A DNA stretch of 35,390 nt, from positions 1-35,390 of the forward strand of contig JACVCS010000037.1 in the NCBI GenBank assembly GCA_016741915.1, read 5' to 3'. This document shows, one piece after another, positions 1-10,001 of the stretch. The DNA is from Phycisphaerales bacterium. GTDB taxonomy: Bacteria > Planctomycetota > Phycisphaerae > Phycisphaerales > UBA1924. Each line of letters begins with the position of its first letter. The first letter of the stretch is position 1. A model generated the notes under the pieces. That model was not told the DNA's origin. It saw nothing but the letters and a program-made list of their open reading frames with translations, and made no database searches. Made by a program: the position numbers and the translations under genes.

Positions 1-81
1 CGGGGTTGGGGTTGCGGGTGGGGGGGTGCGGGAGCGCAGTGGGGGCGGAGTGGGTTGTACCGCAACAGGTGCGGGCAAGGC

Positions 82-184
82 GGGGGGGGGTTTGGGGGGG
101 GGGGGGGGGGGGGGGGCGGGGGGGGCCGGGGGGGGGGGGGGGGGGGGTGTGTGGGGGGGGGGGGGGTGGGGGGGGGGGGGGGGG
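82..184. repeat. Poly-G low-complexity tract
   Basis: About 100 bases that are nearly all G, broken only by TTT at 91-93, C at 117, CC at 126-127, single Ts at 148, 150, 152 and 167. Frames through it would encode poly-glycine, so the upstream part of any open frame crossing it is not credible protein. The tract may be real G-quadruplex-forming DNA or a sequencing/assembly artefact near a contig end. The rest of 1-418 holds no gene I can support and no convincing promoter. Confidence 0.85.
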
Positions 185-418
185 CGGTTGTTAGTGTGGG
201 CTACGAGAAACTGGGTAAGGCGGCCGATCCCGTTCGCGGGTCGGCGTCGGGCTCGGGATTTTGGGCCTTTGTCTCGGGCTTTGTCCGATGCAGGGGTGTC
301 GGTTTGGGTTCTGAATCGGGGCGGCGGTGATTCGAGGCGGCGGTGGGGGTGGACGCGTCCGGCGGCGGGCGTGGCGGCGGTTGTGGTTCGGAGGCGGACG
401 GTTCGAAGGATGAACTTC

Positions 419-2470
419 ATGCACCAGCACGAATGCGCGGTTGGCCTTGGCAATGCGGCGAAGAACTCCCTTGCGGGGCTTTGGCTCTTCAGGCGGAGCG
501 GACGCCGGGTGGTTGGCGGTCTGGCGGCGGCGCTGGCGGTCTTCGCCGGCAGCAGCGTGACGCTGGGCGACGAGCCGAAGGAAATGACCGCGAACCCGAC
601 GGAAACCGCGCGTCCCGCGGCACCGGCGAAGCCGCCGGAGGGTGAGCAGATCGCCGCCCCGCTGCCCGCGGAGTTGAACCTGCGGAAGTACCCCATCAGC
701 AAGTTCGAGCTGCGGTATCACCAGCCGGGCGAGGGGCTGCCCTCGGTTGAAGAACTGCTGCGCACGACGGTGAACATCGGGCAGGTCAACGGCGTGTACA
801 CCGGCCCGCGGCAGGGCGTGGATACGGTGCCGTTGAACCTCGGCGAGATGGACGACTCGGTCAAGCAGTTCGATGCACTCGGTGTGCTCGAAGTGACGCG
901 GGCGATCACGCTGCGCATGCGCGACGCGGGGATCATCGCGGTGATCGTCGCCCCGACGATCGAAGAGGTCGACGACGCGGGGACCGACATGCGCGGCGGG
1001 CGGACGACCTTCCGCCTGGAGATCGTCGTCGGGCGCGTGGGTGAGATCCGCTCGCTGGCCAGCGGTGATCGCTTCGAGGAAGAACGTATCAACAACCCGG
1101 CGCACGACCGGATCAAGGAGAACTCGCCGGCCCGCGCGGGGGATTACCTGCGCAAGGACGAGATCGAGTCGTACGCCTTCCGCCTGAACCGTCACCCGGG
1201 TCGGCGTGTGGACATCGCGGTTGCGCCGGGCTCTGAGGAGACGGGCAACATCACGCTGGACTACCTCGTCAGCGAGAACAAGCCTTGGTACGTGCTGGCG
1301 CAGCTTTCGAACACGGGCACGGCGAACACCGAGCGCTGGCGCGAGCGGTTCGCCTTCGTGCACAACCAACTGACCAACAACGACGACATCCTGCGGCTGG
1401 ACTATGTGACGGCCGGTTTCGCCGAGGCGCACTCGTTCCTGGGTTCGTACGAACTGCCGGTCTTTACCGACAAGCTGCGGCTGAACATCACCGGGGCGTA
1501 CAACAAGTACACCGCCAGCGACGTGGGTCTGGCGAATGAGACGTTCAAGGGCGAGAGCTGGCGCGTCAGCGGCGAGCTGGCGTACAACATTTTCCAGCAC
1601 GAGCAGTTCTTCCTGGACGTCATCGGCGGCGCCCGGTACGAGCACGTCGAGACGCGGAACGCCACCGCGGGCGTTTCGGGCGCGACGGATTACTTCCTGC
1701 CGCACGCGGGGATCAAGTTTGACCGCAACACGGACGTCTCCTCGCTCTTCGGGCGGGTGACGGTGGAGTGGACGAACACGAGCGTCGCGAGCACGAAGCT
1801 CAACGAGGTGCAGAACCTTGGTCGTCTGGACCCGGACTTCAACTACACGCTGCTGCGGTGGGATACGGGCGTGAGCTTCTATCTTGAGCCGCTGCTGGCG
1901 CCGGATCTGTACAACGGTCGGTACCGCCCGGTGGACAGCAACGGTCAGCCGATCTTGTGGGAGCCGGGGATGGCGCTGGTGCACGAGATTTCGCTTTCGA
2001 CGAAGGGTCAGTACGCCTTCGATCGGCGGTTGATCCCCAACGCGGAAGATGTGGTGGGTGGGTTCTTCACGGTTCGCGGGTATCCGGAATCGGCCGCGGC
2101 GGGCGACAACTCGGTCGTGGCCTCGGCGGAGTACCGCGTGCACATCCCGCGTCTGTTCGGGATCTCCACCGAGAGCGGGAAGGACATCTTCGGGAACAGC
2201 TTCCGCTGGCAGCCGCAGGAGGCGTACGGCTTTGCGGACTGGGACCTTGTGGGCAAGGTGTTCTTCGATGTTGGCCGCGTTGAGTTCAACGACAAGCGGA
2301 GCTTCGAGCGGAACGCGACGCTGATGGGCACGGGTGTGGGGCTTGAGTTGTCGATCCGGCGGAACATCTACCTGCGGGCCGATTGGGGCTTTGCCCTACG
2401 TGAGTTGCCGCTGGCGAACGTGAAGAGCGGCGATCACCGCCTGCACTTCATGGTTTCGTTTTTGTTCTGA
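419..2470 (+). CDS. TpsB outer-membrane transporter (ShlB/FhaC/HecB family)
   Basis: A 683-residue outer-membrane pore that would export the TpsA protein encoded next door. A hydrophobic signal-like segment lies at about residues 31-47. It is followed by a Pro/Ala-rich stretch, then a POTRA-type region (about 70-280), then a beta-barrel. The Omp85-superfamily VRGY motif is at residues 552-555 (nt 2072-2083), and the protein ends in Phe (SFLF), as expected of a C-terminal beta-strand signal. FhaC is about 550-580 residues, so this is somewhat longer. I chose ATG 419 because GAAGGA (405-410) sits eight bases upstream; ATG 410 is in frame but too close to that site. The frame is open further upstream only through the poly-G tract. 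It precedes tpsA by 230 bases, the usual tpsB-tpsA arrangement. Family membership is confident; the substrate pairing is inferred from adjacency. Confidence 0.88.
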   Translation: MHQHECAVGLGNAAKNSLAGLWLFRRSGRRVVGGLAAALAVFAGSSVTLGDEPKEMTANPTETARPAAPAKPPEGEQIAAPLPAELNLRKYPISKFELRYHQPGEGLPSVEELLRTTVNIGQVNGVYTGPRQGVDTVPLNLGEMDDSVKQFDALGVLEVTRAITLRMRDAGIIAVIVAPTIEEVDDAGTDMRGGRTTFRLEIVVGRVGEIRSLASGDRFEEERINNPAHDRIKENSPARAGDYLRKDEIESYAFRLNRHPGRRVDIAVAPGSEETGNITLDYLVSENKPWYVLAQLSNTGTANTERWRERFAFVHNQLTNNDDILRLDYVTAGFAEAHSFLGSYELPVFTDKLRLNITGAYNKYTASDVGLANETFKGESWRVSGELAYNIFQHEQFFLDVIGGARYEHVETRNATAGVSGATDYFLPHAGIKFDRNTDVSSLFGRVTVEWTNTSVASTKLNEVQNLGRLDPDFNYTLLRWDTGVSFYLEPLLAPDLYNGRYRPVDSNGQPILWEPGMALVHEISLSTKGQYAFDRRLIPNAEDVVGGFFTVRGYPESAAAGDNSVVASAEYRVHIPRLFGISTESGKDIFGNSFRWQPQEAYGFADWDLVGKVFFDVGRVEFNDKRSFERNATLMGTGVGLELSIRRNIYLRADWGFALRELPLANVKSGDHRLHFMVSFLF

Positions 2471-2700
2471 TGAAAAGTGGCGGAGAACGCTCGGGTGCGC
2501 GGGCTGGTGAGCATCGTGTCATTCAGGATGCACTGCTGGCCTGAGCGGGTCGGGCGAGAAGATCGAGGGTGGTGGGGGGTTGGGTGATTCGGATCGGGGA
2601 TGGGTGGCTGGTTGAAGGGGCCTGAACCGGGCCTGAGCAATCGGCGGCGAGGTTGACAGGATCGCAGAAACAGTCCACGAACTACACGCGGGAGCAACCG

Positions 2701-5700
2701 ATGCACGCACGCACGCTGAAGATGAACGGGATCAACACCAACGGGCTCAACGGGGCGGTGGCGCTGCGGAAGCGCACGCACCTGCTGCGTCGGCTGAGCC
2801 TCAGCGGGGTTGTTCTGCTGTCGCTGGCGGGGACGGCGGTGGCCGGGCCCGAGGGTGCGCAGGTTGTTCAGGGGAACGTGTCGATCCAGCAGAACGGCGC
2901 GCTGACGACCATCACCGCGAGCCACAACTCGATCATCAACTACTCGAGTTTCAACGTCGGGCAGAGCGAGACGGTGCGGTTCATCCAGCCGGGTGCGGCC
3001 TCGCGCGTGCTCAACCGCATCACCTCCGACGCGCCGACGTTCATCGACGGGAACATCCAGGCCAACGGGCAGGTCTTCTTCGTCAACCGTGCGGGCATTT
3101 TCTTCGGACCCAACTCGGTGATCAACGTCGGGCAGCTCTTCGCCGCGGCGGGGACGATCTCTGACCGCGACTTCACCGCGGGCAAGTTGCACTTCAGCGA
3201 TCTGCGCGGCGTGGTTGAGAACCGCGGGCGGATCGAGGCGCAGGGTGTGGCGCTGCTCGGGCAAGCGGTGGCGAACCACGGGTCGATCACCGGGCTTGAG
3301 ACGAGCGTGATCATGGCCGCGGGCGATGAGGTGTACCTGCGTGAGAGTTCGCGTGGTGGCGGGCTGATCGTCCGCGTCAACACGAACACCGGCGGGGAGA
3401 GTTCCGGCGCGGGCAAGGTGGGCGTTGAGAACACGGGGACGATCGCCACCAACGGCGGTCGGATCAGCATGGTCTCGGGCGACGTCTATTCGCTGGCGAT
3501 TCGCAACACGGGTCGGCTGTCGGGCCGCAACATCTCCATCGACGGCGGGGCGGGGGAAGTGCGTGTCCGCGGGACGGTGGATGCCTCGAACGCGCAGGCC
3601 GGGCAGCGCGGCGGGAACATCGACATCACCGGTCGGGTTGTGGTGCTGGACGCGGCGACGGTGAGCGCCAACGGGACCGCGGGCGGTGGTGAGATCAACA
3701 TCGGCGGCAACTTCCGCGGGCAGGGGCCCCTGGATCGCGCCGAGGTGACGGCGATCTCGCGCGATTCGATCATCAGCGCGGACGCGACCGTTCAGGGTGA
3801 CGGCGGGCGGGTGGCGATCTGGAGCGACAAGTTCACGTGGTTCGGCGGGACGCTCAGCGCTCGCGGCGCGGGGACCGGCAACGGCGGTTTCGCTGAAGTT
3901 TCGTCGGCCGACAAGATGGTCTTTGACGCCCGGCTGATCGATATGAGCGCCCCGGGCGGGCTGCGCGGACAGCTCCTGCTCGACCCGTCGACGCTGACGC
4001 TCGTGGCGGCCGCGGGCACGCTGGATGCGAACCTGCCGAACATTCTCGCGGCCACCGGCGGCGCGGTGCCCGGTTCGGTGACGCTGTCGGCGATCAACAC
4101 CTCGCTGGCGACCACCGACGTTGTGCTGGAAGCGTCGGACCTCGTGACGCTTGAGAACCTTGCGGCGAACTTCACGTTCACGAACCTGGTCGGCGGTCGG
4201 ACGCTGACGCTGCGGACCACCGCGGCGAACGGCTCGATCTCCTTTGCCGATACCAGCGACGCGCTGATCGGCGCGGGCGGGGCGTTCGTGCTGAACACCG
4301 GGACCGGCGGCGTGAACGTTGGTCTGCTGAACGGCGGCTCGGTGAGCATCACCACCACGGGCAACGTCGCCATCGCGGGCTCGAACACCGGCGGGCTGGG
4401 CTTCACCTCCAGCGGCGTGAACTTTGGCTCCACCGGCGCGATCTCCACCGGCGCGGGCAACATCTCTCTGACCCACACCGGGACCGTGCAGACCGTCGGG
4501 CTTGTCACCACGGGCGGCAACATCGCCGTCAGCGGCACGACCTATACCCAGAACGCAGGATTCCTGCAGACCGCCGCGGCCTTCCCGGGTGTGACCGGCT
4601 CGGTCACGCTGAACATGACCGGCACGGTGAACGTGGGCATCGGCGTGAACACCGACGTGCTGCGGATCGCGGCTTCGGGCGGGATCAACCTCACGGCCGG
4701 GACGAGTGCGAACACCGCGGCGTTCATCAATACGACCAGCGGCAACATCCTTGTCAACGGTGCGAACGCCTTCGGGACCATCGCGGGCTCGAACTCCGCC
4801 GCGGGCGGGAGTTTCGAACTCTTCAGCGGGCCGTTCGGCGGTGGCGCACTGGCGCTGACGGTCGGCACGGTGCCGGCGCTCGGCGGGTTCAACGGCGGCA
4901 ACGCGGTGAACGGGCTTTCGGCCAGCAACGGGCCTGTGACGCTGATCAACACCAACGGCGGGATCGCCGTCACGCAGGCGCTGAGCGCCGGGACGGGCGC
5001 GGCGGGCGTGCTGCGGCTTTCGTCGATCAACGGCGTCACGCAGGCGGGCGCGGGGACCATCACCGCCAACGCGCTGGCGGTCAGCAACACCACCGCGGGC
5101 AACGTCGATCTGCAACTGACGGGCAACAACGTTCAGAACCTCGCGATCAGCAACACCTTCGCGACGGGCTCGGCCAACCTCGTCGCGGGCAACGCCCTGA
5201 CCATCGGGTCGATTCCGGCCTCGGGCGGTAGCCTGGCCTTCGGTGCGCTCTCGGGCGTGTCGACCCTCGGCGGCGGCAGCGTGTATCTGCAGTCGGGTCC
5301 GACGGCCGGTCAGAACCTGACCATCACCCAGCCGATCAACGCCCCGGGCGCTGCGATCGTGCGTCTGGGCAGCACCGGGACAATCACGCAGAGCGGCGCC
5401 GGGACGATCACGGCGGCGACGCTGGGCATGTTCACGGGCACCGCCTCGGCGGGCAGCGTGCTGCTGACGCTCAACAACTCCATCGGCGTCATTGCCGGTC
5501 GCATCCAGACCAACGGGCAGAGCTTCCGCCTGGTCTCGACCGTGCCGTTGACGGTGGGCAGTGTGGCGGCGGGTCCGGCGACGTTCAACGCGGGCGGCGC
5601 GTTGAACGGGATTCAGTCGGCCGGCAACCTTGCGGGCGGCGACGTGATGCTCGTCTCGGGCGGCGCGGGCACCTCGCTGGCGATCAACCAACCGATCAAC

Positions 5701-8700
5701 GCCCCGGGCGCGACGGTGCGCTTGCAGTCCAACTCGGGCATCGGTCAGGGCGGTGCTGGGCTCATCACCGCTTCGGCGCTGGCGCTTGTGAACAACACCG
5801 CGGGTGACATTCTGGTTGACGCGCAGAACTGCGCCGTGTCGGTCTTTGCCGCTCGCAACAACGTCAACGGCGGCGAGATCATCTTCGGCGATGTCGATGG
5901 GCTGACCATCGGCACCATCGCCACCAGCCCCGCGCAGTTCAACGCGGGCAACGACGTTGTCGGCGTCACCACCAGCGGCAACGGCAACATCACGGTCTTC
6001 ACCGAGGACTTCGGCGGTGGGTTCGCCACGCTGACGATCAACGACGCCGTCAACGCGGGCACGGGCATCGTCCGTCTTGGTGCCGAGGGCGGTATGACGC
6101 AGGGTGCCAACGGCAACATCACCGCCGGTCGGCTTGCGGCGCTGAACCTGACCTTCGGGGACATCGTGCTGCTGAACGCGGGCAACGCCTTCACGCAGCT
6201 CGCGGCGCGGAACACGGCGGCTTCGTCGGTGATGAGCTTCCGCACGGGCGGGGCGCTGACGATCGCCACCGAGACGAACGCGGGCTCGATCTTCAACGCG
6301 GGTGCGGCGATGACCGGCGTGGTGGGGCAGACGGCCCACACGATCAACATCATCTCCGGCCCCGGCGGCGCACTGGCGGTCAATCAGCCCATCAACGCCA
6401 ACGTCGGCGGGGCTGGTGCGCTCGGCACCGTGCGGCTGTCGTCGCAGGGTGGGATCAGTCAGGCGGTGGCGGGCATCATCACGGCGCAGAACCTCGGCGT
6501 GCTCAACGCGACCGCGGGCAACATCGATCTGATCACCGCGGACAACGTGCTGTCGAACTTCGCGGCGAATAACACCTTCGCCGGCGGCACGCTGCGGCTG
6601 CGTTCGACCAACGGCCTGAGCGTGGGGACCATCGCCACCAACCCGGCGGAGTTCAACGGCGGGGCGGACCTCTCGGGCATCACCACCGCGGGTAACGGCG
6701 ATGTCGAACTGCTGAACACCTCCGGTGCGAACCAGCTCACCATCACGCAGGCGGTGGGCATCGGCACGGGCACGCTGCGGCTGAGCTCGCAGGCGGGTAT
6801 CGGTCAGACCGGCGCAGGCGTCATCACCGCGGGCACCGTCGGCGCGGTCAACGCCAACACCGGCGGCATCGTCCTGCTGCTGAACAACGCGGTGTCGAAC
6901 TTCTCGGCCTCCAACACCGTGCCCGTCGGCGTCGTGCAGCTCATCTCGAACTCGCCGCTGACCATCGGAACGCTCGCAGGCAACCCCGCGACATTCAACG
7001 CGGGTGCGAACCTCGTCGGTGTGACCACGAACGGCGCCGGCATCATCCTCGCGTCGGGCGCGGGCGGCCCTCTGGCGATCAACGCGGATATCAGCAACGG
7101 CGGCACGGCCACGGTGGCTCTGCGCAGCCGCGGCGGCATCACGCAGACCAACGGGATCAACGCCCTGACGCTGCTGTTCGATAACAGCGTCGCGGGGAAC
7201 GTCGTGCTCGACAGCACCGACAACACTTTCCAGAACATCGCGGGTCTGAACACCTTCGCCGGCGGGTCGGTGACGATCGCCGGTGCGGGTCCCTTCACGG
7301 TGACCAACGGCACCGACCTGGTGCTGAACTCGGGCAACGCGATCAACGGGATCACCACCGCGGGCAACGGCGACGTGCTGCTGAACAGCCTGAACACCAT
7401 CGCGGTGAACGATGTCATCGGCGCTGGGACGGGCACGGTGCGGTTGCAGTCCAACGGCGGGATCACCCAGAACGCCGCGGGCATCATCACCGCCGGCGCA
7501 CTGGGCGCGGTGAACCGCAGCGCCGCGGGCGGGAACATCGTGCTCGATCAGTCGAACCTGCTGGCGGGTGCGGGCGGCACGCCCGGCACCTTCGCGGCCT
7601 TCAACGCCAACACCAACGCCACGAGCATCCAGTTCCGCAACACCGGCGCGTTCACCGTCGGCACGGTGACGGCGGTTGCCAACCAGTTCGGCACGCCCCC
7701 CGGGCCGTTCACAGACGTGATCGGTGTGAACTCCGCCGCGGGCAACGGCGATGTGACGCTCGTGTCGAACACCGGAGGCATCCAGCTCGCGCAGGCTCTC
7801 AACGCCGGGACGGGCATCGCCCGACTGGGCGCGGGCGGCGTGGGCGTGAACGGCAACGCCATCGGGCAGGTCGCCGCGGGGATCATCACCGCCAACTCGC
7901 TGGCGATCCGCAACACCTCGGCCGCGGGCGTGGCGCTGAACCAGGCGAACACCTTCGGCACGCTGGCGATCAGCAACGCCGGTTCGGGCGCGACGGCGAT
8001 CAGCAGCCCGAACGCGCTGACCATCGGGCAGGTGGCGGCGGGCCCGGCCTTCTTCAACGGCGGTGCCGCCGTCACGGGCATCAGCTCGCTGGGCAACACG
8101 CAGATCAGCGTGACGGGCGCGGGTCAGAACCTGATCATCGATCAGGACGCCTCCAGCGCACTGGGCTTTGTCTTTGATACCAACGCCGGTCAGATCAACA
8201 TCACCGGTGGTACGCCGCGGACGATCTCCTCGACGGGCGGGATCATCGTCTTCCGCGATGCGGTTTCGCTGCAGACCGCCAGCACGGTGGTGAACGCCGG
8301 CGCGGGCCGAGTGAACTTCCAGAGCACCGTTGCGGGCGATGCGGCGGGCCGAAACCTGAGCATCTTCACCACGAACACCCCGACGTTCAACGCGGCGGCG
8401 GGTTCGATCTTCCCCTCCATCACCTTCGGCGGCGATGTCGGCACCGTGGCGAACCCGCTGGGCACGCTGATCCTCGGCGGCTCGGCCCCAGCGACCCCGC
8501 GCACCGGTGTGCCCGAATATTCCACCATCGTCTTCGCGACCAACCCCAACCTCGACGGCACCGTGCCCTCGGGCGTGAACACCGCCACGACGTTCCAAGT
8601 CTTCAGCGGCACCTTCACGATGCAGCAGGGCGAGAAGCTCGCCAGCTTCGGCAACCTCACGCTCAACAACACGGGCGTGGCGAGCATCGGCGATATCAAC

Positions 8701-9684
8701 GTCATCGGGACCTTCGCCGTGCCCACCGGCACGGTGAACCTGATCAACCGCAACTCCGGGACCTTTCGCACGGCGCTGGGCCTGGTCGGCAACGACGGCG
8801 GCAGCGACCTGGTTGCCAACACCATCAACATCACCAACGCCTTCACGGTCAACGGCGGCGGCGCGGACTCGACGTTCTTCCTTACGCGGGTTTCGACCTC
8901 GACGGGCACGGGCACCTTCGCCGGTGCGCCGCAGACCACGCGGACGCTGACCAGCCCCGTGGCTCTGGCGACGTTCGTCAATGGCGGTGTTGCGGTGCCG
9001 CTGGATCTTGAGGCCGGCGGCCGGACGCCGACCGACCCGTCGAGCGCCCTGGCGGGCATCGTTGCGGATGAAGCGGTGCAGCGGACCGATCCGTCGCAGA
9101 CCGTCTCGGCGGCGACCCGTGACTTCCTGCGTCAGCTCAAGATCGACGTTCGCGATGTGGGCCCGGATGAACTGGCGAGCTTCCTGAACGGTTCGGCGTT
9201 CTACAACGACGTGAACTCGCTGTCGTCCGGCGTGTCGGTGCGTCGTATCAGCCCGATCGCGGCGGACATGCTGCGTGAACAGTGGGTCAAGCTCGCCATC
9301 GAGCCGGTGGCGGTGCTGGACGAGAACGGCAAGCCGATGATGGACGCGAACGGTCAGGCGATGACCCAGCCGCGGCAGGAGCAGGTCCGCCTGCTGCTCG
9401 ATCAGGCGTTCCTGGACTTCGGGAACCAGGCCGGTTCGTCGGCTGATACCTCTCCTGCGGTCTTCGAGAGCTTCCTGAACAGCACGCCCAAGCACGCGCA
9501 GGCGGCGGCGATGCTGCGTGAGATCCGCTCGTTCGTGAAGAACCTGAGCACCATCGGGCTGACCAAGTTCGAGCTGGTGCGCCCGCGCGAGGAACTGCTG
9601 CGGATTCTGCGTCCTGAGTCCATCCCGTTCGAGTACTTCCGCGATCTGGTGATGAGCGAACAGACCCAGACCGCGATGAAGTAA
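2701..9684 (+). CDS. TpsA exoprotein, filamentous haemagglutinin-like, beta-helical repeats
   Basis: A 2327-residue secreted protein. The start ATG 2701 has GGGAG (2690-2694) six bases upstream. A long basic N-region and hydrophobic core give a signal peptide with predicted cleavage after AVA at residue 48. Residues about 50-300 are a TPS secretion domain (haemagglutination activity type), including the diagnostic stretch GIFFGPNSVINVGQL. From about 430 the protein is Gly/Asn/Thr/Ala-rich and beta-helix-like. About nine repeats averaging 117 residues follow, each carrying a variant of G-I-T-Q-x-x-A-G-x-I-T-A, then N-T-A-G-N, then L-T-I-G-T, then F-N-A-G. The last 230 or so residues change character to charged and probably helical, with no recognised toxin or anchor. 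The partner is the upstream TpsB; a rho-independent terminator follows. The likely role is adhesion or surface filament, by family; the true ligand is unknown. Confidence 0.9.
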   Translation: MHARTLKMNGINTNGLNGAVALRKRTHLLRRLSLSGVVLLSLAGTAVAGPEGAQVVQGNVSIQQNGALTTITASHNSIINYSSFNVGQSETVRFIQPGAASRVLNRITSDAPTFIDGNIQANGQVFFVNRAGIFFGPNSVINVGQLFAAAGTISDRDFTAGKLHFSDLRGVVENRGRIEAQGVALLGQAVANHGSITGLETSVIMAAGDEVYLRESSRGGGLIVRVNTNTGGESSGAGKVGVENTGTIATNGGRISMVSGDVYSLAIRNTGRLSGRNISIDGGAGEVRVRGTVDASNAQAGQRGGNIDITGRVVVLDAATVSANGTAGGGEINIGGNFRGQGPLDRAEVTAISRDSIISADATVQGDGGRVAIWSDKFTWFGGTLSARGAGTGNGGFAEVSSADKMVFDARLIDMSAPGGLRGQLLLDPSTLTLVAAAGTLDANLPNILAATGGAVPGSVTLSAINTSLATTDVVLEASDLVTLENLAANFTFTNLVGGRTLTLRTTAANGSISFADTSDALIGAGGAFVLNTGTGGVNVGLLNGGSVSITTTGNVAIAGSNTGGLGFTSSGVNFGSTGAISTGAGNISLTHTGTVQTVGLVTTGGNIAVSGTTYTQNAGFLQTAAAFPGVTGSVTLNMTGTVNVGIGVNTDVLRIAASGGINLTAGTSANTAAFINTTSGNILVNGANAFGTIAGSNSAAGGSFELFSGPFGGGALALTVGTVPALGGFNGGNAVNGLSASNGPVTLINTNGGIAVTQALSAGTGAAGVLRLSSINGVTQAGAGTITANALAVSNTTAGNVDLQLTGNNVQNLAISNTFATGSANLVAGNALTIGSIPASGGSLAFGALSGVSTLGGGSVYLQSGPTAGQNLTITQPINAPGAAIVRLGSTGTITQSGAGTITAATLGMFTGTASAGSVLLTLNNSIGVIAGRIQTNGQSFRLVSTVPLTVGSVAAGPATFNAGGALNGIQSAGNLAGGDVMLVSGGAGTSLAINQPINAPGATVRLQSNSGIGQGGAGLITASALALVNNTAGDILVDAQNCAVSVFAARNNVNGGEIIFGDVDGLTIGTIATSPAQFNAGNDVVGVTTSGNGNITVFTEDFGGGFATLTINDAVNAGTGIVRLGAEGGMTQGANGNITAGRLAALNLTFGDIVLLNAGNAFTQLAARNTAASSVMSFRTGGALTIATETNAGSIFNAGAAMTGVVGQTAHTINIISGPGGALAVNQPINANVGGAGALGTVRLSSQGGISQAVAGIITAQNLGVLNATAGNIDLITADNVLSNFAANNTFAGGTLRLRSTNGLSVGTIATNPAEFNGGADLSGITTAGNGDVELLNTSGANQLTITQAVGIGTGTLRLSSQAGIGQTGAGVITAGTVGAVNANTGGIVLLLNNAVSNFSASNTVPVGVVQLISNSPLTIGTLAGNPATFNAGANLVGVTTNGAGIILASGAGGPLAINADISNGGTATVALRSRGGITQTNGINALTLLFDNSVAGNVVLDSTDNTFQNIAGLNTFAGGSVTIAGAGPFTVTNGTDLVLNSGNAINGITTAGNGDVLLNSLNTIAVNDVIGAGTGTVRLQSNGGITQNAAGIITAGALGAVNRSAAGGNIVLDQSNLLAGAGGTPGTFAAFNANTNATSIQFRNTGAFTVGTVTAVANQFGTPPGPFTDVIGVNSAAGNGDVTLVSNTGGIQLAQALNAGTGIARLGAGGVGVNGNAIGQVAAGIITANSLAIRNTSAAGVALNQANTFGTLAISNAGSGATAISSPNALTIGQVAAGPAFFNGGAAVTGISSLGNTQISVTGAGQNLIIDQDASSALGFVFDTNAGQINITGGTPRTISSTGGIIVFRDAVSLQTASTVVNAGAGRVNFQSTVAGDAAGRNLSIFTTNTPTFNAAAGSIFPSITFGGDVGTVANPLGTLILGGSAPATPRTGVPEYSTIVFATNPNLDGTVPSGVNTATTFQVFSGTFTMQQGEKLASFGNLTLNNTGVASIGDINVIGTFAVPTGTVNLINRNSGTFRTALGLVGNDGGSDLVANTINITNAFTVNGGGADSTFFLTRVSTSTGTGTFAGAPQTTRTLTSPVALATFVNGGVAVPLDLEAGGRTPTDPSSALAGIVADEAVQRTDPSQTVSAATRDFLRQLKIDVRDVGPDELASFLNGSAFYNDVNSLSSGVSVRRISPIAADMLREQWVKLAIEPVAVLDENGKPMMDANGQAMTQPRQEQVRLLLDQAFLDFGNQAGSSADTSPAVFESFLNSTPKHAQAAAMLREIRSFVKNLSTIGLTKFELVRPREELLRILRPESIPFEYFRDLVMSEQTQTAMK
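5032..8090 (+). repeat. Nine tandem degenerate repeats inside tpsA
   Basis: The repeat core (Gly-Ile/Val-Thr/Gly-Gln followed by Ala-Gly-x-Ile-Thr-Ala) recurs at about nt 5032, 5381, 5737, 6091, 6451, 6797, 7135, 7460 and 7859. Spacings are 325-399 bp, mean about 353 bp (117 codons). Copies are clearly diverged at base level, so this is an old expansion rather than a recent duplication. Unit 7 has lost most of the Ile-Thr-Ala core. Confidence 0.8.
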
Positions 9685-9721
9685 GCGTTTCGGTGCGATC
9701 GGATGAACCGACGAAACCATG

Positions 9722-9757
9722 AACGCCCGGTGCCCGAAGGTGCCGGGCGTTTTTCTT
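9722..9757 (+). terminator. Rho-independent terminator after tpsA
   Basis: A nine-base-pair stem pairs AACGCCCGG (9722-9730) with CCGGGCGTT (9743-9751) around a 12-base loop and runs into a T-rich tail (9750-9757). It lies 38 bases after the tpsA stop and separates the tps genes from the T6SS operon. Confidence 0.85.
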
Positions 9758-9899
9758 TGCGTGGTCTGGCCTTGGAAATGAGCGGCGGTCGGTGGAAGGT
9801 GCGGGTTTGGAGGGTGATACACCCAAGTGGCGGGCGAAGGCGGGAGATGTGACGGAGTGGCAAGTTGTGGAGTACGAACTCGGGGGGTGTGGGAGCCTG

Positions 9900-9928
9900 T
9901 TCACAATCCCGGCGGTTTGTGGTACGCT
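9900..9928 (+). promoter_or_regulatory. Probable sigma70-type promoter of the T6SS operon
   Basis: TTCACA (9900-9905) and TACGCT (9923-9928) are separated by exactly 17 bases, and TGG directly precedes the -10 box (extended -10). Transcription would begin near 9935, leaving about 65 bases before the tssA start. The rest of the 317-base gap between tpsA and tssA shows the terminator and nothing else I can name. Confidence 0.5.
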
Positions 9929-10001
9929 GTTGAGCACTGTTGTGGCGAACGCGGCGAGGGGTGTGCGGCGCGTGTTGGCGCCGGATGTGTGAGGAGTGAC
10001 C

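Noticed and set aside
2653-2658. TTGACA box as a tpsA promoter
   Set aside because: No -10-like hexamer lies 16-18 bases downstream; the nearest (TACACG) is 24 bases away, next to the ribosome site.
2434-9822. Very long open frame on the minus strand opposite tpsA (about 2460 codons)
   Set aside because: It mirrors the repetitive, GC-rich third-position pattern of tpsA, is rich in Arg/His/Val without domains, and the + frame has a start site, signal peptide and TPS domain.
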